Shown here: piece after piece, positions 37,525 through 47,486 of the stretch
Numbering within the stretch: the stretch's first letter is position 1
Layout of the letters: every line of letters starts with the position of its first letter
Assembly (NCBI RefSeq): GCF_022581195.2
Contig: NC_061469.1
Location: 5,518,001 to 5,582,000 of the forward strand
Reading direction: 5' to 3'
Origin: Helicoverpa zea
Taxonomy: Eukaryota > Arthropoda > Insecta > Lepidoptera > Noctuidae
Length of the DNA: 64,000 nt
Translations under genes and position numbers: made by a program
The notes under the pieces: generated by a model
The model's database searches: none
What the model saw: only the letters and a program-made list of their open reading frames with translations
Told to the model about the DNA's origin: nothing

Positions 37525-37717
37525 TGTGCAGCGGTGTAGTGGGTTGATAGGGCTGGTGCGCTGATGCAGGAGATTCAGATTTTCAGTAAATAAAACGATT
37601 GCAAATAATTACATACGTCTATTCGGTCCTTGTCGCAGAGCAAGAGAGAGAAAAGTTGCCACAGTACAAAAATATAATAAAAATTAAGTTAATGTTGCAA
37701 TTTATAAAATCCAACAT
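37525..37717 (-). repeat. Candidate BEL/Pao 3' LTR
   Basis: On the minus strand, about 210 bp after the pol stop, a GTGAGGCCGCAGCA polypurine-like tract is followed by TGTTGGATTTTATAAATTGC, and the segment ends ACACCGCTGCACA. TG...CA ends and this position fit a BEL-type 3' LTR of about 193 bp. I could not find a matching copy at the 5' side, so the call is tentative. Confidence 0.4.
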
Positions 37718-37928
37718 GCTGCGGCCTCACAGAAAACACAAATAACAATTATTTGAAATAAATCAAAAGAAACTAGAGTGAAGGTTACATTATTATTTAT
37801 GCTATGTATTTATCTATTTATTACTTATACAATAACTTACAATTATGTTTTACACTACATAAGAGTAAAAAACTATAACTTATATGGTTTTACAAATATG
37901 ACTTATTATTAAACATTAATACAATTTC

Positions 37929-40900
37929 TTAAGTACTATCATCATATTCTATTGGCAGTAAACAAATTTTATTGATGGCACGGGTATGGGTTTTCCCATT
38001 TGGTGTCCTAACATCAACTGCCCTAATTTTTCCATCATGTCCTGGAAATAATTTAACAATTCGTGCCATTGGCCATGACATAGGAGGAATATTGTCCTCT
38101 TTTAAAATAACTAAGTTGCCTAACTTAACATTACAAACTGTATCACGCCACTTAGGCCTGTTTTGTAATAAATTTAAATAACATTGGTGCCACACTTTCC
38201 AAAAGGATTGTTTTAAAGAATTACATAGTTGCCAAAACTTAAGTCTATTTTGTGGAACGTTGCATACATTTATTTCAGGATACATTGACAAAGCACTACC
38301 TATAATAAAGTGACCAGGTGTTAAATAACAATAATCATCAGAGTTTGAAGATAAAGGTAAGAGTGGCCTAGAATTAAGCACTGCTTCGATTTCAGTTAAT
38401 ACAGTATTAAGCTGTTCATAAGTTAGAACGGTTTTTTGTAATATTCTTTTTAAGTGAAACTTCGTGCTCTTAACTGCCGCTTCCCAGAGCCCGCCAAATG
38501 TAGGTGAGTAACATGGTATAAAGTGAAATTGTATCCCACGCTCGGCGGTAAATCTTTGAACCTGCATTTGGTGGCTCTGCGAAGCTTGCAGCTTGTAGAG
38601 CTCAACTAATTGACTCCTTGCACTTTTAAAAGTACTTGCATTGTCGCAGTGAATTTCGGTGGGCAAACCTCGTCTGGAGATAAATCTCCTTAAGCACGCA
38701 AGAAAGGTTTCCGTGGTCAAATCTGATGCAAGTTCTAAGTGAACTGCTTTTGTCGCGAAACATACGAATACACAGATATACCCTTTACCTATTAAAGATC
38801 GTCTTACGCGAGAGAGTTTCACATCAATTGGCCCAGCGAAATCCACGCCGACTTTCTCAAATGGCCTGCTGGTGGCTGTTACACGTGCAGCCGGCAAGGA
38901 GCCCATCAGTTGCTTGGCTGCTAAGGCCTTTTGTCTGAAACATACAATACATTTGTGAGTTACTTTCTTAACTTCTAATAAGCCATTAACAATCCAAAAC
39001 CTTTGATTGAGATGCGAGAGTAAAAGCTTAGGCCCTGCGTGCAGTAGCCTTTCATGTTCACACCTTATAAGCAAGCTAGTAATTGAAGAGCCCTTAGGTA
39101 GTATGACAGGATGTTTTTGTGAATAAGCTATATTAGCATAATGCAGCCTGCCACCAACGCGCAATAGACCCCTATTGTCAAGAAAGGGATGCAACTCAAC
39201 TAGATTCCCCTTCAAGCTCTTATTATTGCTTATTGCTTTGATTTCAGATTTAAAATATATACTTTGTTCATATTTAATAAGTAACATTAATGCATTATCT
39301 AACTCAGAACTTTGCAGATAGTTTGTATTTATTTTAGAATTATTTTTGTTAATATTGTTTAAAAATCGCAATATGTATGCTAATAGCCTTACTATTTTAT
39401 TTATATTAGAGTAATTATGCAAGCGCTTGAACACATAGTCAAGCGGATTGGGATTTTGGCACACCAAGTTGCTGGAAGGAGCTAAGCAGCGCTCCTCTGT
39501 GAGTGACTCAGCTGGTGAGCTATAAGCAGCAAACTTGTACTCACTGTTTTGCAGGAACTTAGGGCCATTCCACCAAATATCGCAGCTACTCAGCTCATTC
39601 GGGTTGACGCCTCGGCTAATGAGATCAGCAGGATTGTCATGCGTATTGACATAATGCCAACTGTATCCAGATGTGTTTTGACGAATTACACTTACTCTGT
39701 TCGATACGTAAGCTTGAAGTTTTGTTAGCTCAGTGTTTAGCCATGCAAGAACGATTTGCGAGTCGCTGAATAAACAAACATGCCTGATGTTAATTTTGAC
39801 TCTGAGTGTATCATGAGTCCTCAAAACCAATTTTGATAGCAAGAGTGCAGCATTCAATTCAAGCCTTGGCACAGTCATGCCTTTCTTTTGGATAGGATTG
39901 ATTCGCGACTTCGAACAAAGTAGATGCAATTTCGTTGTACCTGTTTGGTCTGTGACTCGCAGGTACACACAGCATCCGTAGGCTGTCTTACTCGAAGCGT
40001 CAGCAAAGCCGATTAAATCTGCCGAGTCTCCTTCTGAAACACTAATATTCCTATCTAATAGGATAGGCTGCATTGCAGCTAAATTATTGGTATAATTAAA
40101 CCATTCTTGCTGAACATTTGCAGGCGGACTGTCATTCCAACCTGTGTTCAGTAACCATAATTTTTGCATTATGGCCTTTGCTGTGACCACAATTGGGCTC
40201 ACAAATCCCATTGGGTCATAGAATCTACCTATATAACTAAGTATGCTCCTTTTTGTAACCTTTTTTGTATCAAATGGTTCTGGAGTAGAGATTATAAAGT
40301 GATCATCCTTTACATTTATTTGAAGTCCTAGGGCTTTCATATAATAATTATCTTTTTGCAATTCTAAACTATCAAAATGTCTTTCGTTTGATGGTATAGT
40401 ACTTAACACATTTTCATTATTTGATGACCATTTATGAGCGTTAAAACTACCTAATTTAAGCAAATCACGAAGTTGGTCTCTGGCACTGACAGTGGTTTCT
40501 AAATTATTATTACTATATATAATATCATCAACATACTGATTATTTTTGATAATGGATGAAGCTAGTGGGTATAACTTTTCATATTTATTTGCTAGCTCAT
40601 CTATACAACGAGTTGCTAAGTAACTTGAACTTTTCAAGCCATATGTAACTGTGTCTAATCTAATACACTTAACTGGCTCGTCCGGATTGTCCCTCCACAA
40701 AATATTTTGAAGGGAAGTGTATTGAGGGTCTATTTTAATATTTCTAAACATACGCCTTATATCTGTAGTAAATGTGTATCTACCTAAACGAAATAATAAA
40801 ATGATATCAAATAATTCCTTTTGAACCACTGGCCCATTAAGTTGTAAATCATTCAAAGAAACTTTTTTGTTTGTTTTCATTGAGCCATCAAACACTGTGC

Positions 40901-43094
40901 GAAGCTTTGTAGTTTTGCTATTGTTATTAATAACCGCATGGTGTGGCAAAAAATATACTGCATGCTTACATAAATCATACAATTCTATATCAACATAATG
41001 ACCATGACCAAGAGATAGATATTCATGAATGAAATTTTGATATTGCATGAATAAATCAGGATTACTATGCAATCTCTTTTCCAAATTCAAAAACCTTTTT
41101 AATGCTAAGTGAAAAGACTCACCAAGAGTATCGTTTACATCTGACAAAGGTATTTTTAAAGGTATAGGAACTTCAAACTGGTTATTAACTAATTTAACTG
41201 AACTTTGAAAGATTTTTTCACAAAGTTCTTGCTCAGATGTTTGTTCAACAAATCTCTCTGGAACTTTTTCATTTGTCCAAAACTTGGCAAGTGTCTCATT
41301 GAGACCTAATTCACATTTCAAAACTACACTATTACATGTTTGTTGAGATACCTTAGGTGGCAGATTCCCTCCTACAATGTGCCCGAAGTATGTGTTGAAG
41401 ACGTGTAGCTGTGTGCTACTAGGCTGTTGTGGTGGATGAGCAGCACTCCGGGGCACAGCTGATGACTGGTTGCTGTGGCTGGGCAGGCTGATGGTCATGC
41501 ACTGCTCGTTGGGCAATAGCGTCTGGAAAAATACATCAGCCCCTAATAACATGTTGATTTCACTAGGAACATTAAATTGGTCATCTGCCAATATAATGTT
41601 GGGTGGTATAATGACCCTAGAGACATCAAATTTGTTTTGCGGTAATTTGCATGTAACATCTTTAAGTACATGACAAGTTACTGTTGTCTTGAATGGTGAA
41701 TTTAATGAATGAATTTCAATAGGAATGCAGTACTTAATATTACTCTTTTCATTAGTGATTCCAATAATACAAGTATCACTTTGCAAGGGCGTTAATCCTA
41801 ATAGCTGAACAACCTTTGTGGTTATAAATGAAACTTGAGATCCGCTGTCCAGTAACGCCTTGATAATGTATTGAGTACCATCCCTTGCTACTACCTTGAT
41901 TTTAGCTGTAGGCAAAAGTACATTGTTATCAACATTACTTGATAAGGTGACAGCTGGTGGGGTTTCACTTAAATTGCAGTGAAGCAGAGTGTTATGAGGC
42001 TTCTTGCACTCTGAGCACCGGAAGTGAAACCTGCATTTGCCACCATGCTGACCTAAACAAATCATACATACTTTTTTTTCTTTGGCAAATGTGTATCTAT
42101 CATTTGCAGGCAATAACTGAAACTTTTTACAGTTAAACAATTTATGTTCATAAGACTTACAGTAAGTGCATGTTGCTCCTGTAGTGGCGACTGCTGCTAC
42201 CTTACTGCTACTATTACCAGGATGGGGTTGATGTCCCTGCTCGACATTCTCCAGTGCGTTGGCTCGGTTCTCAATGTAATTGAGAAAATCCTCCAATTGC
42301 GGCTTAGCATTCATATCCCGGTCAAGTTGGTAGGCCTTCGCAGTGTAACTGTCTAGTTTGCGAGAGAGAATACACAACAATATAGCATCCCAGTATATAA
42401 CATTAGGTTCTTGATATTTGATGGCAGCTATTTGCTGCCTAACTGTTGAAATAAATTCTCTGAGTGAGACTGCTGTTGATTTTACTATTTGTTTTAAGTC
42501 TAATAGCTTGCAAATGTGCTCAGAGATTATTCTATATTTATTTTCATATCTATTTTTTAGTAAATTTAAAGCTGCATCATAACTGAGAGCTTCAACCGGC
42601 AAGTTTTTGACTAAATCGAATGGCTCACCCTTTAACAATGTTCTTAAATAATAGAATTTTTGTATATTGTCTAGGCTTTTGTCATTATGAATTAATGAAT
42701 TAAATAAATTGATAAATGGAACATATTCTGTGTATGTGCCCTCAAAGGGTTTTATGGATATAGGTGGTAATTTAGTTTTATGTGTTTTTTCATGAGTGGA
42801 AGAGCCTGAAGGGTTTGAATCAAGAGGCTTGATGCGTTTGTCAAAGGCTGATAAAGTTTTAAAATAATTGTCCTCCACCGACTCCACATCCTCCTCGTCG
42901 GCGGAGTCAAGACCGAGAATATCTTTACATAGGGCTTCGTATTCTTTAAAAGCCACATTGAGCCTATCACGTTTTGTGCATAGGTCATTAATGGAAATAT
43001 CGTCTAAATTGGCAATGTTCACGAAATTAAATAATCTAGTCATAGTACCTTTCACATAACCGCGTGCGGCGACTTTTTTCTTTAGGTCTTCCAT
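37929..43094 (-). CDS. BEL/Pao Gag-Pol polyprotein
   Basis: One uninterrupted ORF of 1721 aa. The N-terminal Gag (~1-300) has the LKKKVAARGYVKG start and the PFEGTYTEYVPFINLFNSLI segment of DUF1759-type BEL Gag. Zinc knuckle CX2CX4HX4C is at 309-322, with a second Cys/His cluster at ~343-375. Aspartic protease active site LLDSGSQ has Asp416. Reverse transcriptase has FTTDIRRMF and YVDD at 854-857. RNase H has FADASS with Asp1032. Integrase has an H-H-C-C zinc site at ~1345-1385 and catalytic Asp1418, Asp1484 and Glu1538. A DUF5641-like C-terminus (WRDTVCNVKLGNLVI) ends the protein. These parts make the virus-like core, mature the polyprotein, copy the RNA and insert the cDNA. No env was seen. 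Start ATG has the usual BEL Gag N-terminus right behind it. No disabling mutation was found. Confidence 0.95.
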   Translation of the reverse strand: MEDLKKKVAARGYVKGTMTRLFNFVNIANLDDISINDLCTKRDRLNVAFKEYEALCKDILGLDSADEEDVESVEDNYFKTLSAFDKRIKPLDSNPSGSSTHEKTHKTKLPPISIKPFEGTYTEYVPFINLFNSLIHNDKSLDNIQKFYYLRTLLKGEPFDLVKNLPVEALSYDAALNLLKNRYENKYRIISEHICKLLDLKQIVKSTAVSLREFISTVRQQIAAIKYQEPNVIYWDAILLCILSRKLDSYTAKAYQLDRDMNAKPQLEDFLNYIENRANALENVEQGHQPHPGNSSSKVAAVATTGATCTYCKSYEHKLFNCKKFQLLPANDRYTFAKEKKVCMICLGQHGGKCRFHFRCSECKKPHNTLLHCNLSETPPAVTLSSNVDNNVLLPTAKIKVVARDGTQYIIKALLDSGSQVSFITTKVVQLLGLTPLQSDTCIIGITNEKSNIKYCIPIEIHSLNSPFKTTVTCHVLKDVTCKLPQNKFDVSRVIIPPNIILADDQFNVPSEINMLLGADVFFQTLLPNEQCMTISLPSHSNQSSAVPRSAAHPPQQPSSTQLHVFNTYFGHIVGGNLPPKVSQQTCNSVVLKCELGLNETLAKFWTNEKVPERFVEQTSEQELCEKIFQSSVKLVNNQFEVPIPLKIPLSDVNDTLGESFHLALKRFLNLEKRLHSNPDLFMQYQNFIHEYLSLGHGHYVDIELYDLCKHAVYFLPHHAVINNNSKTTKLRTVFDGSMKTNKKVSLNDLQLNGPVVQKELFDIILLFRLGRYTFTTDIRRMFRNIKIDPQYTSLQNILWRDNPDEPVKCIRLDTVTYGLKSSSYLATRCIDELANKYEKLYPLASSIIKNNQYVDDIIYSNNNLETTVSARDQLRDLLKLGSFNAHKWSSNNENVLSTIPSNERHFDSLELQKDNYYMKALGLQINVKDDHFIISTPEPFDTKKVTKRSILSYIGRFYDPMGFVSPIVVTAKAIMQKLWLLNTGWNDSPPANVQQEWFNYTNNLAAMQPILLDRNISVSEGDSADLIGFADASSKTAYGCCVYLRVTDQTGTTKLHLLCSKSRINPIQKKGMTVPRLELNAALLLSKLVLRTHDTLRVKINIRHVCLFSDSQIVLAWLNTELTKLQAYVSNRVSVIRQNTSGYSWHYVNTHDNPADLISRGVNPNELSSCDIWWNGPKFLQNSEYKFAAYSSPAESLTEERCLAPSSNLVCQNPNPLDYVFKRLHNYSNINKIVRLLAYILRFLNNINKNNSKINTNYLQSSELDNALMLLIKYEQSIYFKSEIKAISNNKSLKGNLVELHPFLDNRGLLRVGGRLHYANIAYSQKHPVILPKGSSITSLLIRCEHERLLHAGPKLLLSHLNQRFWIVNGLLEVKKVTHKCIVCFRQKALAAKQLMGSLPAARVTATSRPFEKVGVDFAGPIDVKLSRVRRSLIGKGYICVFVCFATKAVHLELASDLTTETFLACLRRFISRRGLPTEIHCDNASTFKSARSQLVELYKLQASQSHQMQVQRFTAERGIQFHFIPCYSPTFGGLWEAAVKSTKFHLKRILQKTVLTYEQLNTVLTEIEAVLNSRPLLPLSSNSDDYCYLTPGHFIIGSALSMYPEINVCNVPQNRLKFWQLCNSLKQSFWKVWHQCYLNLLQNRPKWRDTVCNVKLGNLVILKEDNIPPMSWPMARIVKLFPGHDGKIRAVDVRTPNGKTHTRAINKICLLPIEYDDST

Positions 43095-43254
43095 TGTTCG
43101 CTAAACTTGTCGATTCTTAAAACAAATATTACCTGTACTTTACGTTAATAACTTAATAATAACTTTACAGGAACACTATTAACTATGTATTACAAGATTC
43201 ACTGTTATATTAAACACTTTTACACAGTATTGTAATATTTTTTATACAGTATTG

Positions 43255-43660
43255 ATCGGCGACGGCGATCCAATTCTTCCCAACAAAATGGCGGTTGCGC
43301 GAGCTCGCCTGTTGCTGCTGTGAAGTTTTGCGGCGTCACTTGCTGTCTCTTTCGCGCCCGTACGATTGTCCTATTCCTATTGTTGCGTGCGGGCGTGCGA
43401 TGAAATGCGAATCTTTCGAATTTCGATGTGCTCCGTCTCGCTTGCTCTCGCGGAACACCCTATCTTGCTGCCAAGTGTACTCTTCGCACCTGCAGAGGTG
43501 ACTCCGGCGACGACGGTGAAATCGAATTTTAGATCGATGCTGATGCTGGGCTTCCTCCTGTGGATCTTGTAATTGTGGCCGTCGAATCGTATAGGTATTG
43601 CGATTTTGTAGCGACGACCAGTCTCACAGGAAATCGCGAGCCCGTTTGCTTGCTCAATGC
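43255..43660. other. GC/CpG-rich block beside the BEL element
   Basis: A ~400-bp CpG-rich island in otherwise AT-rich DNA, with AAAATGGCGG, CGCGAGCTCGCC and GTCTCGCTTGCTCTCGCGG. Open frames overlap on both strands (plus 43295-43501; minus 43377-43667), with no recognised domain. It could be the 5' LTR/leader of the BEL element or a host promoter with a first non-coding exon. AAAATGGCGG matches the YY1/Pho core found in promoters. Confidence 0.4.
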
Positions 43661-43669
43661 TCACCAAAA

Positions 43670-44857
43670 AAAAAATCCCACATTTCTGCGTAAAATTAAT
43701 GCCTCACATAATACGCTGTACAGTTCTCGTCAAATAATATTTTTTCCGTATAAAGGTGATGACTATTTAATTCACAAGTTAAAATAAGATACCTAATAGG
43801 TAAATGCACATGCTCAAGGCTCTAAATGGCTTACTTTAAAGGGGCAAAGTTATTTGTCGTGAATCTTTATACCTCATTGGATTTAATCCAGCAATATGCA
43901 TATTATAACCAGTTATTTACTCGCGTGTAATAATCCAAGCTCATAAAGAATATTGTATGGTCTTCCTCGGCAGATTAATTACTTTGGACTTGTAATATGG
44001 AATCTAAATTCAATTCAATCCTCCATGACAAAAATGGAAAAAACTTCCGACAACTAACTATGGTAGTCAGTATTTCTAACCTCAACGTCTTTAAATCCAT
44101 ATAACACTGTGTAAGCGTACCAGCAGACTAGACAGAGTTACTCTCGCGTTAACAAGGATTAAACACTAATAACATTACTGGGAACCGAGAAACTATTAAC
44201 AAATTAAAACACTTACCTGCACTCATTACTCCCGGTATTGCAGAGTAATTTTTGGAAGCACTTCTGTATTATTATAATGTACTAAGTTACTCCGGAGTAC
44301 ATTTTATGATTTCCTCTGATCCGCTGGAAGTGACACCGTCTTAAAACAATTGAACAATGAAATAAAACACTGTATTTCCACATCCTTACGTAAATATTTA
44401 AATTTTAAACCAATTATTTATAACAAGACATCTCAACTCAACGGAAGAATATAATTGTGACGACCCACTACTTTAAACATATTGTGTAGGTAATAAATCC
44501 TACTGTGTATCTAACTACCCACATATATAAAAAAAAGTAAATACTCTTCAAATTCCTTTTAATAGATGTCACTAAGAACAGTCATTTGTTTTATTTTTGA
44601 TTGATTTACGAATTTATGAAATAAACTTTGTTTGGTTGAAGATATCTTAGATGTTCATTCGTTTCGAGAGTGATACCGACTATGAAATCAATGTTACACT
44701 GAAATGAACCAGTCAGAAAAATTTTAAAAATGAAAAAAATCATAACTCGCGATATCGAAAGTTTTAACTTTCGGAATATGAATTAAGTATTTGATGCATA
44801 TTTGTCGGGTGTCCCTCTCTTCTCGGGAAGTTGCATTTCATGTAACCAGAGACAATA
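43670..44857. other. No gene recognised
   Basis: AT-rich spacer without supported features. Confidence 0.45.
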
Positions 44858-44989
44858 ATGTTTGATAAGTCCCGAACCAATACTGTGCCTACGTGCAGTT
44901 CAAAATTTGTGCCTGACTGGTATGCTGCCTTGGCAGATCTGAGGGGGCTGTGGGAGAGGTATGCGCCGGACTTTCTCCCAAAGTCCTAG
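44858..44989 (+). other. Coding-like 43-aa tail, origin unknown
   Basis: From ATG 44858 to TAG 44987 the frame ends ...VPDWYAALADLRGLWERYA then PDFLPKS-stop, a Trp- and Leu-rich, protein-like ending with GC-rich codons. A stop lies a few codons upstream of the ATG. A T-rich region with 3' UTR character follows. Possible explanations are a 5'-truncated LINE or a terminal exon. I do not recognise the family. Confidence 0.3.
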
Positions 44990-46585
44990 TGGGAGTTCAG
45001 TATTCTGTTCTCTACTCCACCGAAGAAGAGCACTTTGACACCTTTTTATTTTTTTTAATGCCTTGTTAATAATTTTTTTTTGCCTTGTGTACTATAGTTA
45101 CATTTCCTGCGATATATTTTTTTTAATGTTTAAGTGTATGTTTTAGAAACCTTTGTATAAGTAGATATTCTATTAGGATATGTGTGATAGATTCTATTTC
45201 GTGAATACTTATTTGCCTTCTCTGTACAGTAGATAAAGATTTTAGCCCAAGCAAAAAAGGGGTGTACAATGTATACATTATTGCTACAATTTATGGATCG
45301 TACATACTTATGTACAAAGAAAGCTTTAAAACTACAATGTTTAAGCAGCCATGTATAAGTGAGATATTAAACACTGGAAATAGGTACAATACAAAGTTTC
45401 ATTTTGTTGGTAGTCTGAAACGTAACAAGGATATTTTGTGTGAAACATTCCTTATCTTGTTCGTACTTTTGGCAGATAACAGTGCTTGTATTATTCAAGT
45501 GCGCACGTGTGACAAACAAAAGTCTAGAAGTTTGTTCTATGCTTTTTCTTCAAGTACCCATACATAAAACCTAGGTAATATTTGGAAATGTACAAGCACG
45601 TAATTAAAATGGTAGGAAACACTCTTATGTGTATACCTTTGATGCATACTAAATATGTTTGTTTCGCGCCTTCTATATGGTGAATATTCCTCAAAACACC
45701 TATTGAATAAAAATAGCAAAGTGAACAAGTATCCAGGTACATTGAAAGTCGATCAGGTCCTATATAGTAGTGCTGGACGTAAGCGCACCTCTTCACTGTT
45801 GGAAGCCCGCATCAGAATCAGCAAGCTTTGCATCGACGTGCGTCAATAGATAGACTAGTAGATTTGCTTCATCCAGCTTTGAAAGGATTGATTGATAGAC
45901 TTTTAGGAATAAACGTGATTTGTTTATACTGCAGAAATCAACAGCAATCAAATTTTTTTATGAAGAGGAATAGGCAGAATTAAAACACATTCTCATCGTA
46001 CTAAAGTTTTATTAACACGCCTTTAATTAGATCGACCACATGTTATTTTTACGTGCATTTATAAAAGCGTGTATTTCTAGTGTTTTTTTAACTACCAATT
46101 AATTATAGTGTTTACGTATAATGTAAAAAAATATATGAGGCTGCACTTATGCACTTTTTGTAATTGTAGGCCTCTTAATTGCTTACCTTGACCAAGTAAT
46201 TTTAGAATCATATCTTTCTAATTCACTGTTATAAAAGAGAAGTCAAATTTTCTACATCGGTGGTTTTGAGTGCAACGCACATCCCTTTCTTCATCATGCC
46301 TTTCAGCGCTGATGCTACAGCTCCATACCCAAGTACTTCACGTCAATCCAATAGTTTCTGCGCCTTTTCCAAGGACACATTTACCGCGTAGAAACGGACT
46401 CCTCCACTTACTACACCCAAAATATCTTTTCGTATTAAGAAAGCCGAAAACTTCGCTTGCGACTTCTAGGATTTGTTAGAAAAAAGTGTTTTCTAAGAAA
46501 TTGCTTGGCAAATGTTACAAAGGGATGCGAGGGCGCAGGTACTTGGGACCGAAATGCGCGCATTCATGGTCGAACTACTAAGCAA
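44990..46585. other. No gene recognised
   Basis: AT-rich. Open frames of 60-100 codons around 45262-45849 overlap on both strands and carry no motif. Confidence 0.4.
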
Positions 46586-46680
46586 GCGGCGTAGCCCAAT
46601 GGCTAAGGCGTCGCCATTGGTCTGGTGATCGAAAGGTCGTGAGTTCGATACCCAATCGTGGCACAATCGATGTAAGCATA
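46586..46680 (+). mobile_element. tRNA-like SINE head
   Basis: GGCGTAGCCCAATGGCTAAG resembles a tRNA D arm with A box, and GTCGTGAGTTCGATACCCAA a T arm with B box, spaced as in a tRNA. The stems do not close into a full cloverleaf. It is best read as a tRNA-derived retroposon head. No tail or target duplication was identified. Confidence 0.45.
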
Positions 46681-46692
46681 TACAAGACTCCA

Positions 46693-47287
46693 ATTACAAA
46701 TATTTAAGTTATTTAGATAAACATATCTCTGCGTAATAACTTCCAAGTAACTATTTTGCAAAATTACCGAAACCCACGCCAAAAAGGAACAAGATTGTCC
46801 TAGTTCTAACTAATTAAAATTTGCTTTTTTACCGACACATTACAAAATTTAAAAATAATGAGCTCGGAAAATTGTTTTATAGCCCACACTACTAATTGCC
46901 AAAAAACAAGGCATAATTCCAGGCTCTAATTAAAAGTTTATATAAAACTTTTTCTAAAGCTTTTTTGGCTAAAAGAATAAACTTTTTAAAGTAATTAGTA
47001 AACTTCTCGATCATTACTCAAAGCAAAAAGTTTAATTGAGTTATTTTGGGAAGGAAAGGGAAGTTTTCTTACTTAAATAAAATCAATAACAAATTGTCGC
47101 TAAAATTTAGATGTTACTAGGTCAACATATGAATGCTAGTAAAATATGATATGGCAATTTGAACTTTCAGGCGCAACTTAGTAGTTTTGAAATCAGTTAG
47201 ACATAGGCAAAAGTATGTACTTTATAAAAGGCATTTAAAGTTCTTACCAGTTAGGACTGGTAATAGTATTTACTGACAACGATGTTA
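46693..47287. other. No gene recognised
   Basis: AT-rich, with repeated TTTTTGGC / AAGCTTTTTT motifs but no defined element. Confidence 0.45.
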
Positions 47288-47486
47288 TCTATACTAATAT
47301 TATAAAGCTGAAGAGTTTGTTTGTTTGTTTGTTTGAACGCGCTAATCTCAGGAACTACTGGTCCGATTTGAAAAATTATTTCAGTGTTAGATAGCCCATT
47401 TATCGAGGAAGGCTATAGGCTACTTTTTATCCGGGTTCGTGCAGAGGTTTCCACGGGATGCGGGTGAAACCGCTGGCAGAAGCTAG
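47288..47486 (+). mobile_element. Helitron-like non-autonomous repeat, 199 bp
   Basis: A|TCTATACTAATATTATAAAG ... CCGCTGGCAGAAGCTAG|T, with exact TC / CTAG termini and A/T flanks. The body is (GTTT)n, then GGTCCGATTTGAAAAA and AGGCTATAGGCTACTTTTTA. It is the best-preserved member of this group in the window. Confidence 0.75.

Larger units (their letters stand above)
37525..43285 (-). mobile_element. BEL/Pao LTR retrotransposon (limits uncertain)
   Basis: The internal region is defined by the intact gag-pol ORF at 37929-43094. The 3' side has a candidate LTR (37525-37717). The 5' leader (43095-43285, minus) is AT-rich with a TATA-like CTGTATAAAAAATATT and begins TGTTGGGAAGAATTGG at 43285. This start does not match the 3' candidate beyond TGTTGG, and no convincing primer-binding site was seen. 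Confidence 0.65.

Noticed and set aside
46588..46670. Second tRNA-like sequence
   Set aside because: A and B boxes are present but stems fail to close into a cloverleaf.
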